Counted from the first letter of the stretch, positions 11,220 through 22,276 are shown. The stretch is 64,000 nucleotides of DNA from Hetaerina americana (GCA_022747635.1 JAKTNV010000195.1:1-64000), one strand, 5' to 3'. Notes: a model not told the origin generated them from the sequence alone. Numbers and translations are program-made.

Positions 11220-12208
11220 TTATGGCCTTTCACCAGTGTGTGACTTCATGTGTCTCTTTAGAAGATTACCCATAGCAAAAGCTTTCAAACAAATGCCACA
11301 CTTGTGTGGCTTTTCAGCAGTGTGTGTCAGCAGATGTGCCTTTAGTTCACAGCTCTGGATAAAAGCTTTTGGGCAGATGTTGCACTTGTGTGGCCTTTCT
11401 CCAGTGTGGGTCATTATGTGTGTCTTTAAATGACTTCTCATAGCAAATGCCTTTGCACAAATGTCACACTTGTGCGGTTTTTCACCAGTGTGTGTCATAA
11501 TGTGGCCTATTAAAGAAGCTTTTGTTGCAAATGGTTTAGAACAAATATGACACTTGTGTGGTGTTTCACCAGTGTGTGTAATCATGTGTGACTTCAGATG
11601 ACTTCTCTGAGCGAATGCTTTTGAACAGATGTTGCACTTGTGTGGCCTTTGACCAGTATGTGTCAACATGTGATCCTTTAGAAAACATTTATAAGGAAAT
11701 GCTGTTAAACACACATCACATTTGTACCTCTTTCCATCAGTATGTGTCAAGACGTGCCTCTTTAAGCTACTACTAAGAGCAAATCCTTTGCTACATATTT
11801 CACACCTGTGTGGCCTTTCTCCAGTGTGTGTTAACATATGCATCTGTAAATTTATATTTTTAGCAAAACCTTTTAAACATAATGCACATTGAAATGGCCT
11901 TTCCGCAGTATGTGTTGACATGTGCCTTTTGAGTTTACTTAAATTAAGAAAGTTTTTGGAGCAGAATTCACATTGGTGCTCCTTGTTAAGAGCATGCACC
12001 CATTTGATATGACTTTCAAGGTGTTTTTTTCTCTGAAATACCTCCAAACAAACATCACATTTGAATTGCATCACCTTGTTAAGATGCACATGAATTACAT
12101 CATCTTTGAGAAGGTCCCTTTGTTCAAATACCTTGTTGCAAATTTTATTCACATTCAGTTGAGTGGCTGAAGCATTTTCTCCTGCATTATCTTGTTTTTG
12201 GTAATCAT
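11220..12208 (-). CDS. Gene A, C2H2 zinc-finger exon (exon 5)
   Basis: This is the DNA-binding exon of a ZAD-C2H2 transcription factor. It begins after a TTTCAG acceptor; the first two bases complete a codon split by a phase-1 intron, matching exon 4 (15820-15943). It encodes about 328 residues: an acidic lead-in, one degenerate finger (first Cys replaced by Asn in NKICNKVF, one His by Asp), then ten consecutive intact C2H2 fingers from FKCDVC to HKCGIC, most joined by TGE(K/R)P-type linkers. The frame ends in TAA at 11220-11222 directly after HTGERP. The same frame continues beyond with KCNVCSKEFILRTHLITHM and a tail to another TAA, so the stop replaced a Tyr/His codon and removed a twelfth, already atypical finger. 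Nuclear localisation and repressor or architectural function are family knowledge, not seen. Confidence 0.85.
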
Positions 12209-12456
12209 CTGAAACATTTGAAGGATAAGGTAAGGTTGATATTCATTTAATAATATATTCCTGCAATGAAAAAAATTGTTTAAACCAGTTTGGATAAACG
12301 TATTATTTTAAATAAATTATTATAGGTATGCATGTACACATCTTTTCCTGTAAAAAGTAATTTGTCAATGTATGTATGTATGTTAGCAAGTTCAGCTGTG
12401 CTGAAATCCCAGGAAGAAAGCATCTGTCATTAACTAAAGCTGACCTGAATTATGCC

Positions 12457-13285
12457 TGGGGATAAGGGCTTCTCTGGTTTCGCACCAGGTCAGGTTGGGT
12501 AGCACCAACATTTGGACAGATAATTCCACCATTGTCTTCAGGGTGAAGTGACATTGCCGGGATTGTGCCCAGTATTTATATGTTTGGCTTGGAGTCCGCT
12601 GTTTTCTGATTGCCAGAGCCTACATCCTGTTTTTGTCCACCATATTGAAAAAGATTGGCAGGATTCTTAAGAAACATAAGGTGGAGACAATACATAAACC
12701 TCAGAGCAAGTTGAAATCCTTCTTATCCACCTTGAAGGACGACCAGAATCTAAAAAGAGCTGGGGTTTACGAAATACCCTGCGAGTGTGGGAGATCATAC
12801 ATTGGGGAAACGGGGAGAACAGTGGAAAAGCAACTCATTGAAAACAAGACATGCATCCAACTCTGCTACCCTAAGAAATTGGCGGTGGAAGAACATTGCA
12901 TCGAATTGGAACATAGAATAGAATTCTCCAAGATAAAGGTCCTTTGTCTGGCCAATGGATACTGGGACCGGATTGTCAATGAAGGAGTCCACATAAGATT
13001 GAACAAGAACCTGGTAACTTGAGACAATGGATTCCAGATTAGTAATGCATTGAAACCTGTACTTAAAAAGATCACGGAATCGAGAGAACAAGCATCTTAA
13101 GCAATCACGAGTCGGCAGACTCAACAGCAAACATAAATACTGGGCACATTCGTGGTAATGTCAATTCACCCTGAAGACGATGGCAAAGTTAGGTGTCGAA
13201 ATGTTGGTGCTACCCAACCTGACCTGGTGCAAAACCCGAGAAGGCTTCATCCACAGTATTTGCCAGGAAAGCCTCAGATCATTCG
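12457..13285 (+). mobile_element. Penelope-like element with GIY-YIG endonuclease, in intron 4 of gene A
   Basis: The plus frame from 12,633 encodes the C-terminal part of a Penelope-like element: GVYEIPCECGRSYIGETGRT, the GIY-YIG nuclease core with its CxC and the YIG..GR signature, followed by the AVEEHC and GVHIRLNKNLVT region. The first and last roughly 90 bp are inverted copies of each other; CACCAGGTCAGGTTGGGTAG near 12,487 is reversed near 13,213. That layout is known for Penelope terminal repeats. The insertion is flanked by GAATTATGCC at 12447-12456 and 13286-13295. Units B (near 29,517) and C (near 58,922) have the uninterrupted site. The reverse transcriptase is missing. Confidence 0.85.
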
Positions 13286-13295
13286 GAATTATGCC

Positions 13296-15150
13296 TTCTA
13301 GCACATTTTGTTTTACCTTCGTCAGAGTCAATATGCTTTTCTCAGGGTAGGGGAAGTGGAGAAATGATGTCATGCTATTATTTTTCAAAAACTGCATCAC
13401 AAAGAGAAGGGTATAAGCCCAATTTGGCCGCAATAAGGTAGGAAAATCTTTCTTTTCATATGCAAATCTTCAGAAAAAATCCACCAAAAAGAAACGCAAG
13501 GAAATTCCAGACATCTTACAGAGTTGATCAATGGTTCTGTGATGACCTTCACCAAAGAGTGTATTGATTTTGTCAATATTTTCATCAGCTACTGATGTTG
13601 AAGGGTAGCCTGAATTGGGTTGGTCTTTTGAATTGAATTGGTTCTAAAAAGTATAAATCACTCATAGATGCTGGGTTTCCTTAGAAGTGATTGGCATAAC
13701 AAGTCTTGAGCATTATTAATGGTTGCACTGGTAATTCATCCAACAGGAAATAAAATTATACTGCAGTATTTTACTCTGAATAGTCCACCATGTTTTCTGC
13801 CAAAATGAAAAAAAAATTGTTCCACTGAAACAGCTCTTATTGACTACTGCATCCAATTTTCTGATACCTTAGGGTCCTCGTTTGTGTATCTGCAAAATTT
13901 TACCCTTTCTGATGTTATGTCAATTGCTTATTTCATCCATCATGCTTAATCAATAAGCACCTTATCCTTTGTAAGTATATAAAGTATGTACTAAAAGTCA
14001 CTTACAATATCTTCAATATCTGCCCAATAAATAAGAGATACAAACTAGGTTATTTTGCTTGGTAATATTTTATTGATTAGATTTAAACTGATATTGCTGA
14101 GCAAAAAAAGGAATATAGCATAGTCTTGAAGTAAAATGAACTCAGTTTTTTTATTGCAAATAAACAACCAATAAAGGAAAATAGCTAATAAAAGGGGTCA
14201 TGATTGTCTCACATCACTGTTCCACATGGGTTTACTTAGTGTTGCCCTGATACCGAAACCATTATTTTTTATACGAGGACTTCAAAAAAGATCAAGAAGA
14301 ATATTTCTGAAGTATTTAATAGCATACAGGAAAGGAAATATATCATTTAAAGAATGATATATTTTTCTCTGTGAAAAGATTTTTAAACATCAGGGAAATT
14401 TCATACTGATGCTTTTAACATAATGCAGAAAATAAATCAATAACAATTGATATGACATTTTTAAGAAAAAAATAAGATTAGGACTAAGAAAATGTAAGTA
14501 TGCAGCAGTTAACATGAAGTTGTGTGATTAATTAGTTTTAGTTATCCTATATATCTTAGGATTTCCAGATGATTCCAACTATTCAATGATTGCGTTGGGA
14601 ACATAAATTGTATCTTTCTTGGCTAAAATATAATGAATTACTTAGTGGCAAATTATTTTTGCAACTTATTAGTATGAATTATAATTAACTCTTTATGCAT
14701 TTTACAGAAGATATTTCATTAAAATTATTTTTAGATTCATGAAAAAACTAATTAATCAAATTTTCACACTAAATTTTTACAGCACTAAAGGTATCCTGTA
14801 TATGTCTTAGCTTATCTTGATAACTTATTGACAAGATCAATGGTGAGGCAGTGCTGTGTAATGACCTTCTTAAATTAAATTAATTCAAAAAATTTATTTT
14901 CCTTACTTTTGATTTGATTTCATTGAATGAATTGTATATACTTTTATTGGCTAAAATAAAAAATATCAACTTTCGGCAAAATTTAATCAAGTTACCCAAG
15001 CAAATTGTCTATTTTGCCATACCAAAATATCCCATGAGGACCTTAGGGTAGAACTAGAAGGCACTAAACTAACTCACATCTTAGGATCATAGATTTTTGT
15101 GGCATTCAGATGAAAGACTTCCCATTCTCAGGATATCACCATGCAGGTTA
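13296..15150 (-). other. Intron 4 of gene A, remaining part
   Basis: I see no gene. The sequence is AT-rich and collinear with the intron of unit B (about 29,525-30,560). Unit C lacks most of it, jumping from the equivalent of 29,570 to that of 30,945. Confidence 0.55.
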
Positions 15151-15154
15151 TTTC

Positions 15155-15267
15155 TCTGACAACAGTTTAGCCTGTGTTTCAATGAGCAACTTCAGGTTTA
15201 AGTAAACCAGATCAGGTAACTTTGCCATGAAGATGCTCATTGAAACACAGGCAAAACTGTTGTCAGA
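15155..15267. repeat. Fold-back hairpin element in intron 4 of gene A
   Basis: Two 34-bp arms (15155-15188 and 15234-15267) are reverse complements with one mismatch, starting TCTGACAACAGTTT. The 45-nt middle has further internal symmetry (GGTTTA..TAAACC). A diverged version sits at the same intron position of unit B (about 30,570-30,682), so it predates the unit duplication. It could be an old MITE; no target duplication is clear. Confidence 0.7.
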
Positions 15268-15819
15268 AAAAAAAACCTATAGGAGAACATCTCGAGATGG
15301 AGTCTTAATCCCATCTTAATTTTTCATTAAAAGAATTGTGCAGACATTACAAATACATCAAAAAATTTTGCATGTCAATTTTTTAATAAGCTTAATAATT
15401 CTCACAAATGCTTTGGTGAAAGGTGAAAACCAGATATTGAAATGGGGAAATGGTTGTTTTGGGTTTTTTAAGATATCATTCTTTACTGATAAAATCTAAA
15501 ATAATAATCTTTTATCAAAACAAAAGAAAAAAGCTTAAAAACAGAGCAAGATAAATAAAAGATCCTGTCTGAGTTGCTAAATAAAAAATGTAATATACAT
15601 TTATAAATCATTCTAAAAGCAATGATAATATAAACATTTTTTTTGCAAATTATCAAACTATTTTAAATGGCCTTTCTGTTATTTTAAAAACAATTTTAAA
15701 AAATTAACCCAAGTTTTCCAAAAAACCTTAGTAGTACTGCAAGAGTTAATCTCCTATGGTTATATTACACCAGAGAGTAGCAAAAGTGAAGTGTCAGCAC
15801 AGTCCTTAGCTCTCCTTAC

Positions 15820-15943
15820 CTTGTTCCTGCAACACCTCTCCTCCCAGTCTTACTTCCATCTGAGGAATGTCAGCATCACAATCATCCTTAATATCAACTT
15901 CTTCTTCAGGGGATATATTTATTTCTGCATTTTCCAAAGGATC
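15820..15943 (-). CDS. Gene A, acidic linker exon 4
   Basis: A 124-nt exon between a CTTGCAG acceptor and a GTAAGG donor, entering in phase 0 and leaving in phase 1. It encodes DPLENAEINISPEEEVDIKD, then DCDADIPQM and ends VLQEQ, an acidic linker between the ZAD and the zinc fingers. Exons of identical length occur in units B and C, which supports real exon boundaries. Exon 2 ends in phase 0, so exon 2 to exon 4 joins in frame; I found no exon 3 between them in this gene. Confidence 0.8.
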
Positions 15944-16059
15944 CTGCAAGATCAAAGAAAAAATATCACAGATTTTCAGGATATCATGAAAAATATTTTT
16001 GTTACACATGGTTTTTTTTTAAATGAAGAAAAAAATTGTTAACTTGTTTGCAACATAAT

Positions 16060-16860
16060 ACATATTTTAGCTGATAGCTCATGAAAAAAATCCCCTAAGT
16101 AATTATTTGCTTGATTGTATCCTTTTGTTGACAAACCAAAGAAGAACACTGTAGATGTACAGTATTTCACACTAATTGTTCTGTAGTCTTCACATGATAT
16201 GACCTTTAACTTATTTGGAAAGGAACTAAAACTTATCACATAAACTTTTCTGGCCAGATTCCATCCTTACATTTATTAACCAGTCTATATACTCTTTCTC
16301 TCATATTTTCCAAAACCTTTTGGTAATTCTGCCAACATTGTCTATGCCTAACACATTATTTAACTTAATCTGCTTTAAAGCCCTTTCTATGTCATCATCG
16401 GATATGCCTGGACCTTAGCTATCTTCCTCACTGTAAGCTTACTTTTTCATGCATAAACTTGGTTACCTTAGGTCTTAACCATTCAGTTTTTTTTTATATT
16501 CTTTCCAAGTTTCTTGGATATTTTCTGTCTTAGCATTCTTTATCTGACCCAAGTTCACTTACTGTGTAACGATGTTGGCCTAAGTTCTTTAACAGACAGT
16601 TTTTCACATTATTCATTTCAATTCTCTTGGATCTTTTTTTTTCAGCTATTTTCATACTCAATTTATCTCTGATTGTTAGAATAGATCTGTCCTTCTTAGT
16701 TTTCAATAATGATTTAACCATGCTGAATAGTACTCAAATTTGGCCCATCTTCTGAAGAATTATCATATACTTGCATAATCCTGAGAACCCTCATTTTATA
16801 TGCTACCAAAAATTCAGAAAACCAATAAACTCCAAAATACAATGTGAAGAGTCAACACCA
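16060..16860 (-). mobile_element. RTE-like LINE fragment in the gene A intron
   Basis: This minus-strand fragment covers the endonuclease-to-RT linker region. It includes LLKTKKDRSILTIRDKL and a stretch ending DGIWPEKF, matching IWPENF in the plus-strand copy at 25005-25380. The same LINE sits upstream of exon 4 in units B and C, so its insertion predates the unit duplication. It is full of stops. Confidence 0.65.
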
Positions 16861-17480
16861 GCTTGTACTCTTATACATGGGCAAAGGATGGATGAGGGAA
16901 AATAGAGAAGATTTCAGTAGTAAATCTATAAAAATTATAAAATTAAATAAATAACTGAGTATAAAACCAATAAGAAATAAAAAAAAAAATTAAAAATAAT
17001 TGAAATAATTAGATACCATAAATGATAAGAACAATTAAATGGCAACTGCAAATTCACCCTACTGTTCAGTAGGGTGAAAATATCAAATAAGAATAGATCT
17101 TGAATGATTTGAAATAATTTATCAATAGATATGACACGGACGTAAAGAAAGTATGTCTAGAAACTGCTCGCATTTTCTTTGATGTGGAGCGCAGTTATCT
17201 ACGGCGCGGAAACATTGCCATTGAAGGCGCAAGATGATTGAAAGCATTTTGGGAAAGAAGAAATGAACAGTAATGTAAATAAAATTACTTTACCCAGCTA
17301 ACAAACTCAAACAGTTCACATTTTTGTCACAAATCATGATACCTATGATTGATAACAAAGTTATGAAATACGGGAATGAATTGTACAGCATATAAATCAA
17401 CACAGATGCAACGTAATATATTCTTTTTGGGCAAGATATGATTTTGTTACACATCGTTCAAATTAATGGATACAACTGAC

Positions 17481-17650
17481 CTCTTGTCGATTTGTTAACC
17501 AGTCTTCCGTCACAGGATTGAACCCCTTTTGGATACGATTGTAGAAAACAAACAGACACTCTGCACATCGATGCTTAAATAGCCGGAATTCCGTAAGCTT
17601 CTCCATGCAGGTCGAACAAACCAACCAGGGATAATTTGCATCCTCCACAA
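17481..17650 (-). CDS. Gene A, ZAD exon 2
   Basis: This is the second half of the ZAD domain: VEDANYPWLVCSTCMEKLTE with the second cysteine pair (CxxC), then FRLFKHRCAECLFVFYNRI and a basic end before a GAG/GTCAGT donor. The frame is fully open. The ancestral acceptor (AG before GTTGTG, as at 42895-42896) reads AA here, and the nearest AG lies one base further in. Exon 1 has a second donor 4 nt downstream, and using both shifted sites keeps the frame. Confidence 0.8.
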
Positions 17651-17822
17651 CTTAATTAAATATATCAAAAACAGATATTAACATCAGAATGCGCTAATCT
17701 CCTCGACTACTTATCACTATACTTTCCCCAATACCTTACGCATTTCATGAATTGCTTATAAATTACACCGAACATCTTGAAAACATATTTTAGAAAGGAC
17801 ATCAAACATACAACTCACTTAC

Positions 17823-17957
17823 TTTTACATTTACCAAATCCTCTATAGTCTTTTCCAACATGAATTCCGATTTATTATTCACATCGAAAATGTTTATCAG
17901 AAGCCCACTACTGTTTAAACACAATCTGCATACTACAAAATCATTTTTATCACACAT
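17823..17957 (-). CDS. Gene A, ZAD exon 1 (start of gene)
   Basis: It starts at ATG (17957-17955) and encodes MCDKNDFVVCRLCLNSSGLL, with zinc-binding Cys at residues 10 and 13, ending VNVK at a GTAAGTGAGTT donor region. All 45 codons are open. Two overlapping donors exist: GTAAGT at the ancestral position and GTGAGT 4 nt further, the latter extending the exon to 17819. Together with exon 2, exon 4 and the finger exon the predicted protein is about 470 residues, a usual size for ZAD-C2H2 factors. The gene lies head-to-head with the plus-strand exon at 19229. Confidence 0.85.
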
Positions 17958-18296
17958 TTTGAACGTTTAAGATTACGCCGGATGATTGACCGGACAATAA
18001 AACGTTAAATATACAGATGTCTGTCAAACATTACGTAAAATAGTTCGATTATTCACACAATACAACATCACAAGTGCTACGACAACTTGCGATTGGCATT
18101 TCATTCTTCTTATTTTTTCTTCAACACAGCAGTTCATGTGCAAGAGTAAAAGGGTCGATAAAAATGACCGACTCTTTGGAGGGAGATGATCGCAATTCCG
18201 CACATTACACAAGTAGACGAATCCCACCCGGTGAATCACGTCTAATCCAGTAAGAGAGTGAATAAAAGGCGGAATAGGTGTTTTTCTTTCACAATT

Positions 18297-18636
18297 TACT
18301 TGAATTAATGTTCAAAATTGATATAAACAACTTTAGTAAACAAAATATCTTCCCAGTTGGGCACTTGCGTTACGTTCTTCATCTACTCCTGTTATTTCCG
18401 AAGTATTTCTTGTAAACAATGGATTGATACGGGAAGAGTCGATCTTAAATCGAACTTATGAACAAATTTTAGGAATTATTACACGTATCACGTAACATTG
18501 ATAGTTAAAATTAACTGAAGCTTATTTTTTGGTCTTAATTATCCGATTAACCATAACAAACTATTTTTAATGATAACCTGACATCGATTCATATCGTCAG
18601 AAAAAGATTCAGTTCGTCAAAGTCCCGTTCCCACGG
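18297..18636 (+). promoter_or_regulatory. Conserved upstream block of the plus-strand ZAD genes (copy 1)
   Basis: About 340 bp are alignable to 42183-42530, directly upstream of gene D. The strongest part is about 45 bp at 18592-18636 (starting ATATCGTCAGAAAAAGATTC and running through CAAAGTCCCGTTCC), nearly unchanged while the flanks have diverged. It lies between two divergently oriented first exons (17957 minus, 19229 plus). A promoter or enhancer role is an inference from position and conservation. Confidence 0.45.
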
Positions 18637-19228
18637 GTCGAAGAATTATTTTGATGTTTATTCAGATAGGAACAGAAAGAAAAGCCAATAACATTGAACT
18701 TGTAATATTTTTAATACACTATATGTCTACAACGTACAATAACTTTCGCTTGAATAAATACTGGGTTATTCTTACATTTAGCAATCATTAGCAAAACGTA
18801 TCTGAATCTTTTGATCCAGGTCTTTCATTTAAATGATCGGAACATATTAGACCTTTTTAGTTTTTTCGATTTGTATATAATACCAAAGAATGCCCGTCAT
18901 TCTTCTCTAACTAATAAAATCATATAAAACGAAATTATTTTAGTTTAGCTTAATTGCTAGATTACATTGAAATACGCCGACATATCTGTGATTGGATGAA
19001 GATCTGTTTTTCCATATCACTCAATTCCATTGAATTTCAAGAGAAATTCTAAACACAGTTTGACAGATGAAGAACGGAATGCAAGTGTCCAACTGTTTAG
19101 TTGTTTACATTAGGTTTCGGCTGTTTTAATAAATTTTAGTTCCATTTCAAGTAAACTGTGACATATTGCATTATTATTTAAAGTGAGATTGTCCAGTAAA
19201 TTATTCAAAGTAGTGTAAATCTTTCATA

Positions 19229-19363
19229 ATGTGCGATAAAGCCGAATTTGAAGTGTGCAGATTATGTTTAAACAGTCGTGGACTGTTGATCAATGTTTTC
19301 AGCGAGAATAGTAAATTACAAATTATGCTGCAAAAGACTATAGAAGATTTAATAGTTTTCAAA
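19229..19363 (+). pseudogene. Orphan ZAD exon 1 (unit E2)
   Basis: This is a fully open 45-codon exon, MCDKAEFEVCRLCLNSRGLL to LIVFK, ending at GTAAGT. It is close to gene D exon 1, and the start context TTCATAATG is shared. The following intron aligns to gene D until about 19,546 and then diverges exactly where the exon 2 acceptor should be. No exon 2 or finger exon belonging to it follows, so it looks like a 5' stump. It could still be spliced to a downstream relic, which would not give a functional protein. Confidence 0.7.
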
Positions 19364-21120
19364 GTAAGTTTAGTTGTCTGTTTTCAGTGCTTAGATTATT
19401 ATGTGTGAAAAAAATCTTATGTGAGCTAGAAGGTCGTTTGTATTTGTATGTCCCGTACACTGTTATGTAAAAGAATGGTGACATTAAGGCCAGAGGATTT
19501 ATTACGTTATTTGTTGAATATCTGTTTATGAAATTTTATTGATTTGCCATCTGTGATATATTCCTTAGAAACGATTCCCACCCACCTTGGTATAAACAAA
19601 GCTAGGTGTTCGTTATTATGGCAGTTCGATTAGATATTTCCATAAGATGAAGATAATATAATGGCCCTACGTAATAATCTTAAGATATTCCACCTCCCAG
19701 ATTTTCCTATGCCAATTACTAGTTTATAACTATTACAGCAGTTAATCAAGTGAGACTGATTTCATGAATATGACAAAATGATATTCGCCTACGAACGCAC
19801 GTATATTAGATAAATATGCATGATCATAACCGAATATATTTTAATAAATTTACCTCAGGTTAATGAAATGAATAATATTAGCATGAAGTCATTCATCTCT
19901 ATTGGAATACAGTTCATAACATTTTTCGAATTTCAGAAACGTGGACGTCATCTATCAAATAATTATTTTGACGTGTATTCCTAAAGAAACCTAATGAAAA
20001 AACGGGACACTAAAACTTATTTGCATTGCTCCAGGAACACAACCGGCGATAGATACCTATATTATTGATTAATCTAGGATATTTGCAACGTAAAGAATGC
20101 TTATTGTTAACCTTTTGACAAGGATCTTTGAAATGAAAGGACGGTACAGCAATATTTTCGTTTATTTCTTTGCCAATTCTATGATTTCATTGATACCACA
20201 AAAGGTCAAAAATATTTTAGAAAAGGCGGATTCCGATTTTCCATGACTCACCCTTGAATTAAATCTGAGTAATCGCAAGAAAGGTTTTCATATGTGTGAT
20301 CTGGAGTAAGATCCTTTCTTCCCACATCAGCATCTGCTTTTTGCATTCAAAACAACTTCTAAACAAATGAAGAATGAAATGCATGTGGCCATCAGACCAG
20401 TTACGTATTTTGTGTGTTATTGCTATATTGAAAATTTTAAATGATTCGTGACGTAATGTGTGAAAAACGACTTTTTACTTCTATAGTTGGTTTTTAATTT
20501 AATTCTTCTGTATACTTGAATACGATCAGACTTTCCGATAAAGCCGTATTTTAGGTCTGCAGTTAGTGTTGTAACAGTCGTGACGTGGTCATCGATGTTT
20601 TGGCGAGAAGTCTAATTTACACTTCAGGCTGGAAAAGAAAATAGAGGATTTAGTAGATGATAAGGTAAGTTCAGAAGTCTATTTCGCTAGATCTTTTAAT
20701 TATGTCATTAAGAAATTACCCAGATCTGTCGAATGAATGAACGGAACATTTACAATGTAATTATTTTTTTTTGTTTTCCACTTTATAACAAACAATGCCT
20801 GTCATACTTCATCGCCTAATAAACATGTATAAAAGGGTCGATTTATTTTTCATTTACCTAATTACCAGATTACATTGAAATATCCCAAAATATTGGGATC
20901 CGATTAAGATCATTTATTTCCATATCAATAGCATTACTTCCCAAATGAGTGTACCAGATGACATACGAGATGCGAATGCCCTGGTATAACGTTGTTTACT
21001 TAGTTTTTTCGGCTGTGTTAATAACTATTTATTCTAGTTCAATAAATGTTGACATATTGCATTATTTCTCTGACGTTAGATTGTCTAGTAAATCATTCGG
21101 CGTACTCTAAAACCTTCTTA

Positions 21121-21255
21121 ATGTGCGATAAACACGCATATGAAGTCTGCAGATTATGTTTTAACAGTCGCGGTTTGTTGATCAATGTTTTAGGCTACAA
21201 TATTAAATTATAGAAAATGTTAGAACATACGATAAAGGATCTAATAGAGGCCGAA
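21121..21255 (+). pseudogene. ZAD exon 1 of unit E2, with a stop
   Basis: It is the counterpart of 1204-1338: MCDKHAYEVCRLCFNSRGLL, then TAG at 21211-21213 (codon 31), then KMLEHTIKDL up to a GTAAG donor. The two cysteines remain. The stop, together with the interrupted exon 2, shows the unit is dead. Confidence 0.75.
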
Positions 21256-21430
21256 GTAAGTTCAGTTGCCTGCTTTAGGTGTTTCAAATTTTTTTTTTGC
21301 GAGATATCTAAATTAATTGGTATTAGATTTATATACTCCGAACACTGCTGTCTTAATGTGAATTGAAGTCTAGGCGAGAGGAGTTACGTGCATTCTTTTG
21401 TTAATACATGGTTATGGCATATTCTATTAG

Positions 21431-22276
21431 GTTTTGGAGGATGCCAATTATCCCTGGTTCGTGTGTTCTCCCTAAGTGGAGAAGCTAACGGAATTCCGGC
21501 TGCTTTAACGTCAGAAAAATAGCGGAGGACTTGAACATTGCCTATGGATCCGCCCAAGACTTTGTGGTTAATGATTTGGGTTTCCGTCGTGTAGCAGCAA
21601 AGTTGGTGCCAAAAGACCAATTTCATGCAAAAAAGAGACCGTGTTGACGTCGCAAAAGACATGATTTTCGAGGCTGAATCCGATCCCACATTCATCAAAA
21701 GGATCATTACTGGAGACGAGACGTGGGTTTATGAGTACGACACGGAATCCAGACATCAGGCGTGAATGGCGTTCACCAAATGAGCCGAGACCAAAAAAAC
21801 CACGTCGTTTTCAGTCAAAAAAGAAGGCAATGCTGACGGTTTTCATGGATTACAACGGTGTAGTGCATCATGAATTTTTGCCAGCAGGCCAGACAGTAAA
21901 CAAAGAGTATTATTTGGGCGTTATGAGACGTTTGCGTGAAGCAATTCGCCGAAAGAGACCAGAAATGTGGGCAGAAAACTCGTGGATTTTGCACCCTGAT
22001 AACGCACGGTAGCACAGTGCTATCATTATTCGTAATTTTTTGACGAAAAATGCAACAAATACCATCCAACAGCCACCGAATTTACCTGATTTGGCTCCCT
22101 GTGACTTCTTTCTGTTCAATCGAGTTAAAAACCATTACGGGGAACGCTTGGGTGGTGAAGCTAACAGAATTCCGGCTGCTATAACGTCAATGTGCCGAGT
22201 GATTTGTTTGTTTTCCATAATAGTATAGAAGGGAAGCTATCCTTCAAGGAAATACGTAATAACCAATCGAGAAGAG
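21431..22276 (+). pseudogene. ZAD exon 2 of unit E2, split by a mariner fragment
   Basis: The exon starts after ATTAG, and its first 85 bp match 1515-1599. A 641-nt mariner piece then intervenes and the exon resumes from 22157. The 33 bp around the break are present on both sides. The exon end GAAGAG/GTCAGT is at 22276. A CTTTAAC/CTATAAC difference and several stops are seen. Confidence 0.7.
21516..22156 (+). mobile_element. mariner transposase fragment without terminal repeats
   Basis: It encodes the interior of a mariner (DD34D) transposase. Visible parts are IITGDETWVYEYD (first catalytic Asp), MLTVFMDYNGVVHHEFLPAG, WILHPDNAR (second Asp, in the HxDNA motif) and LPDLAPCDFFLFNRVK (third Asp). 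A frameshift follows the first motif near 21,745 and a TAG follows DNAR at 22010-22012. The N-terminal DNA-binding part, the C-terminus and both terminal inverted repeats are missing. The piece is flanked by 33-bp direct repeats instead of a TA duplication, so it did not arrive by ordinary transposition. Confidence 0.8.

Noticed and set aside
11191..12170. Plus-strand open frames opposite the gene A finger exon (also at 28,677-29,192 and 49,678-49,881)
   Set aside because: Antisense shadows of repetitive zinc-finger codons.
21731..22012. mariner frame as a domesticated transposase gene
   Set aside because: Frameshift at the start, stop right after the second catalytic motif, and no ends or promoter.
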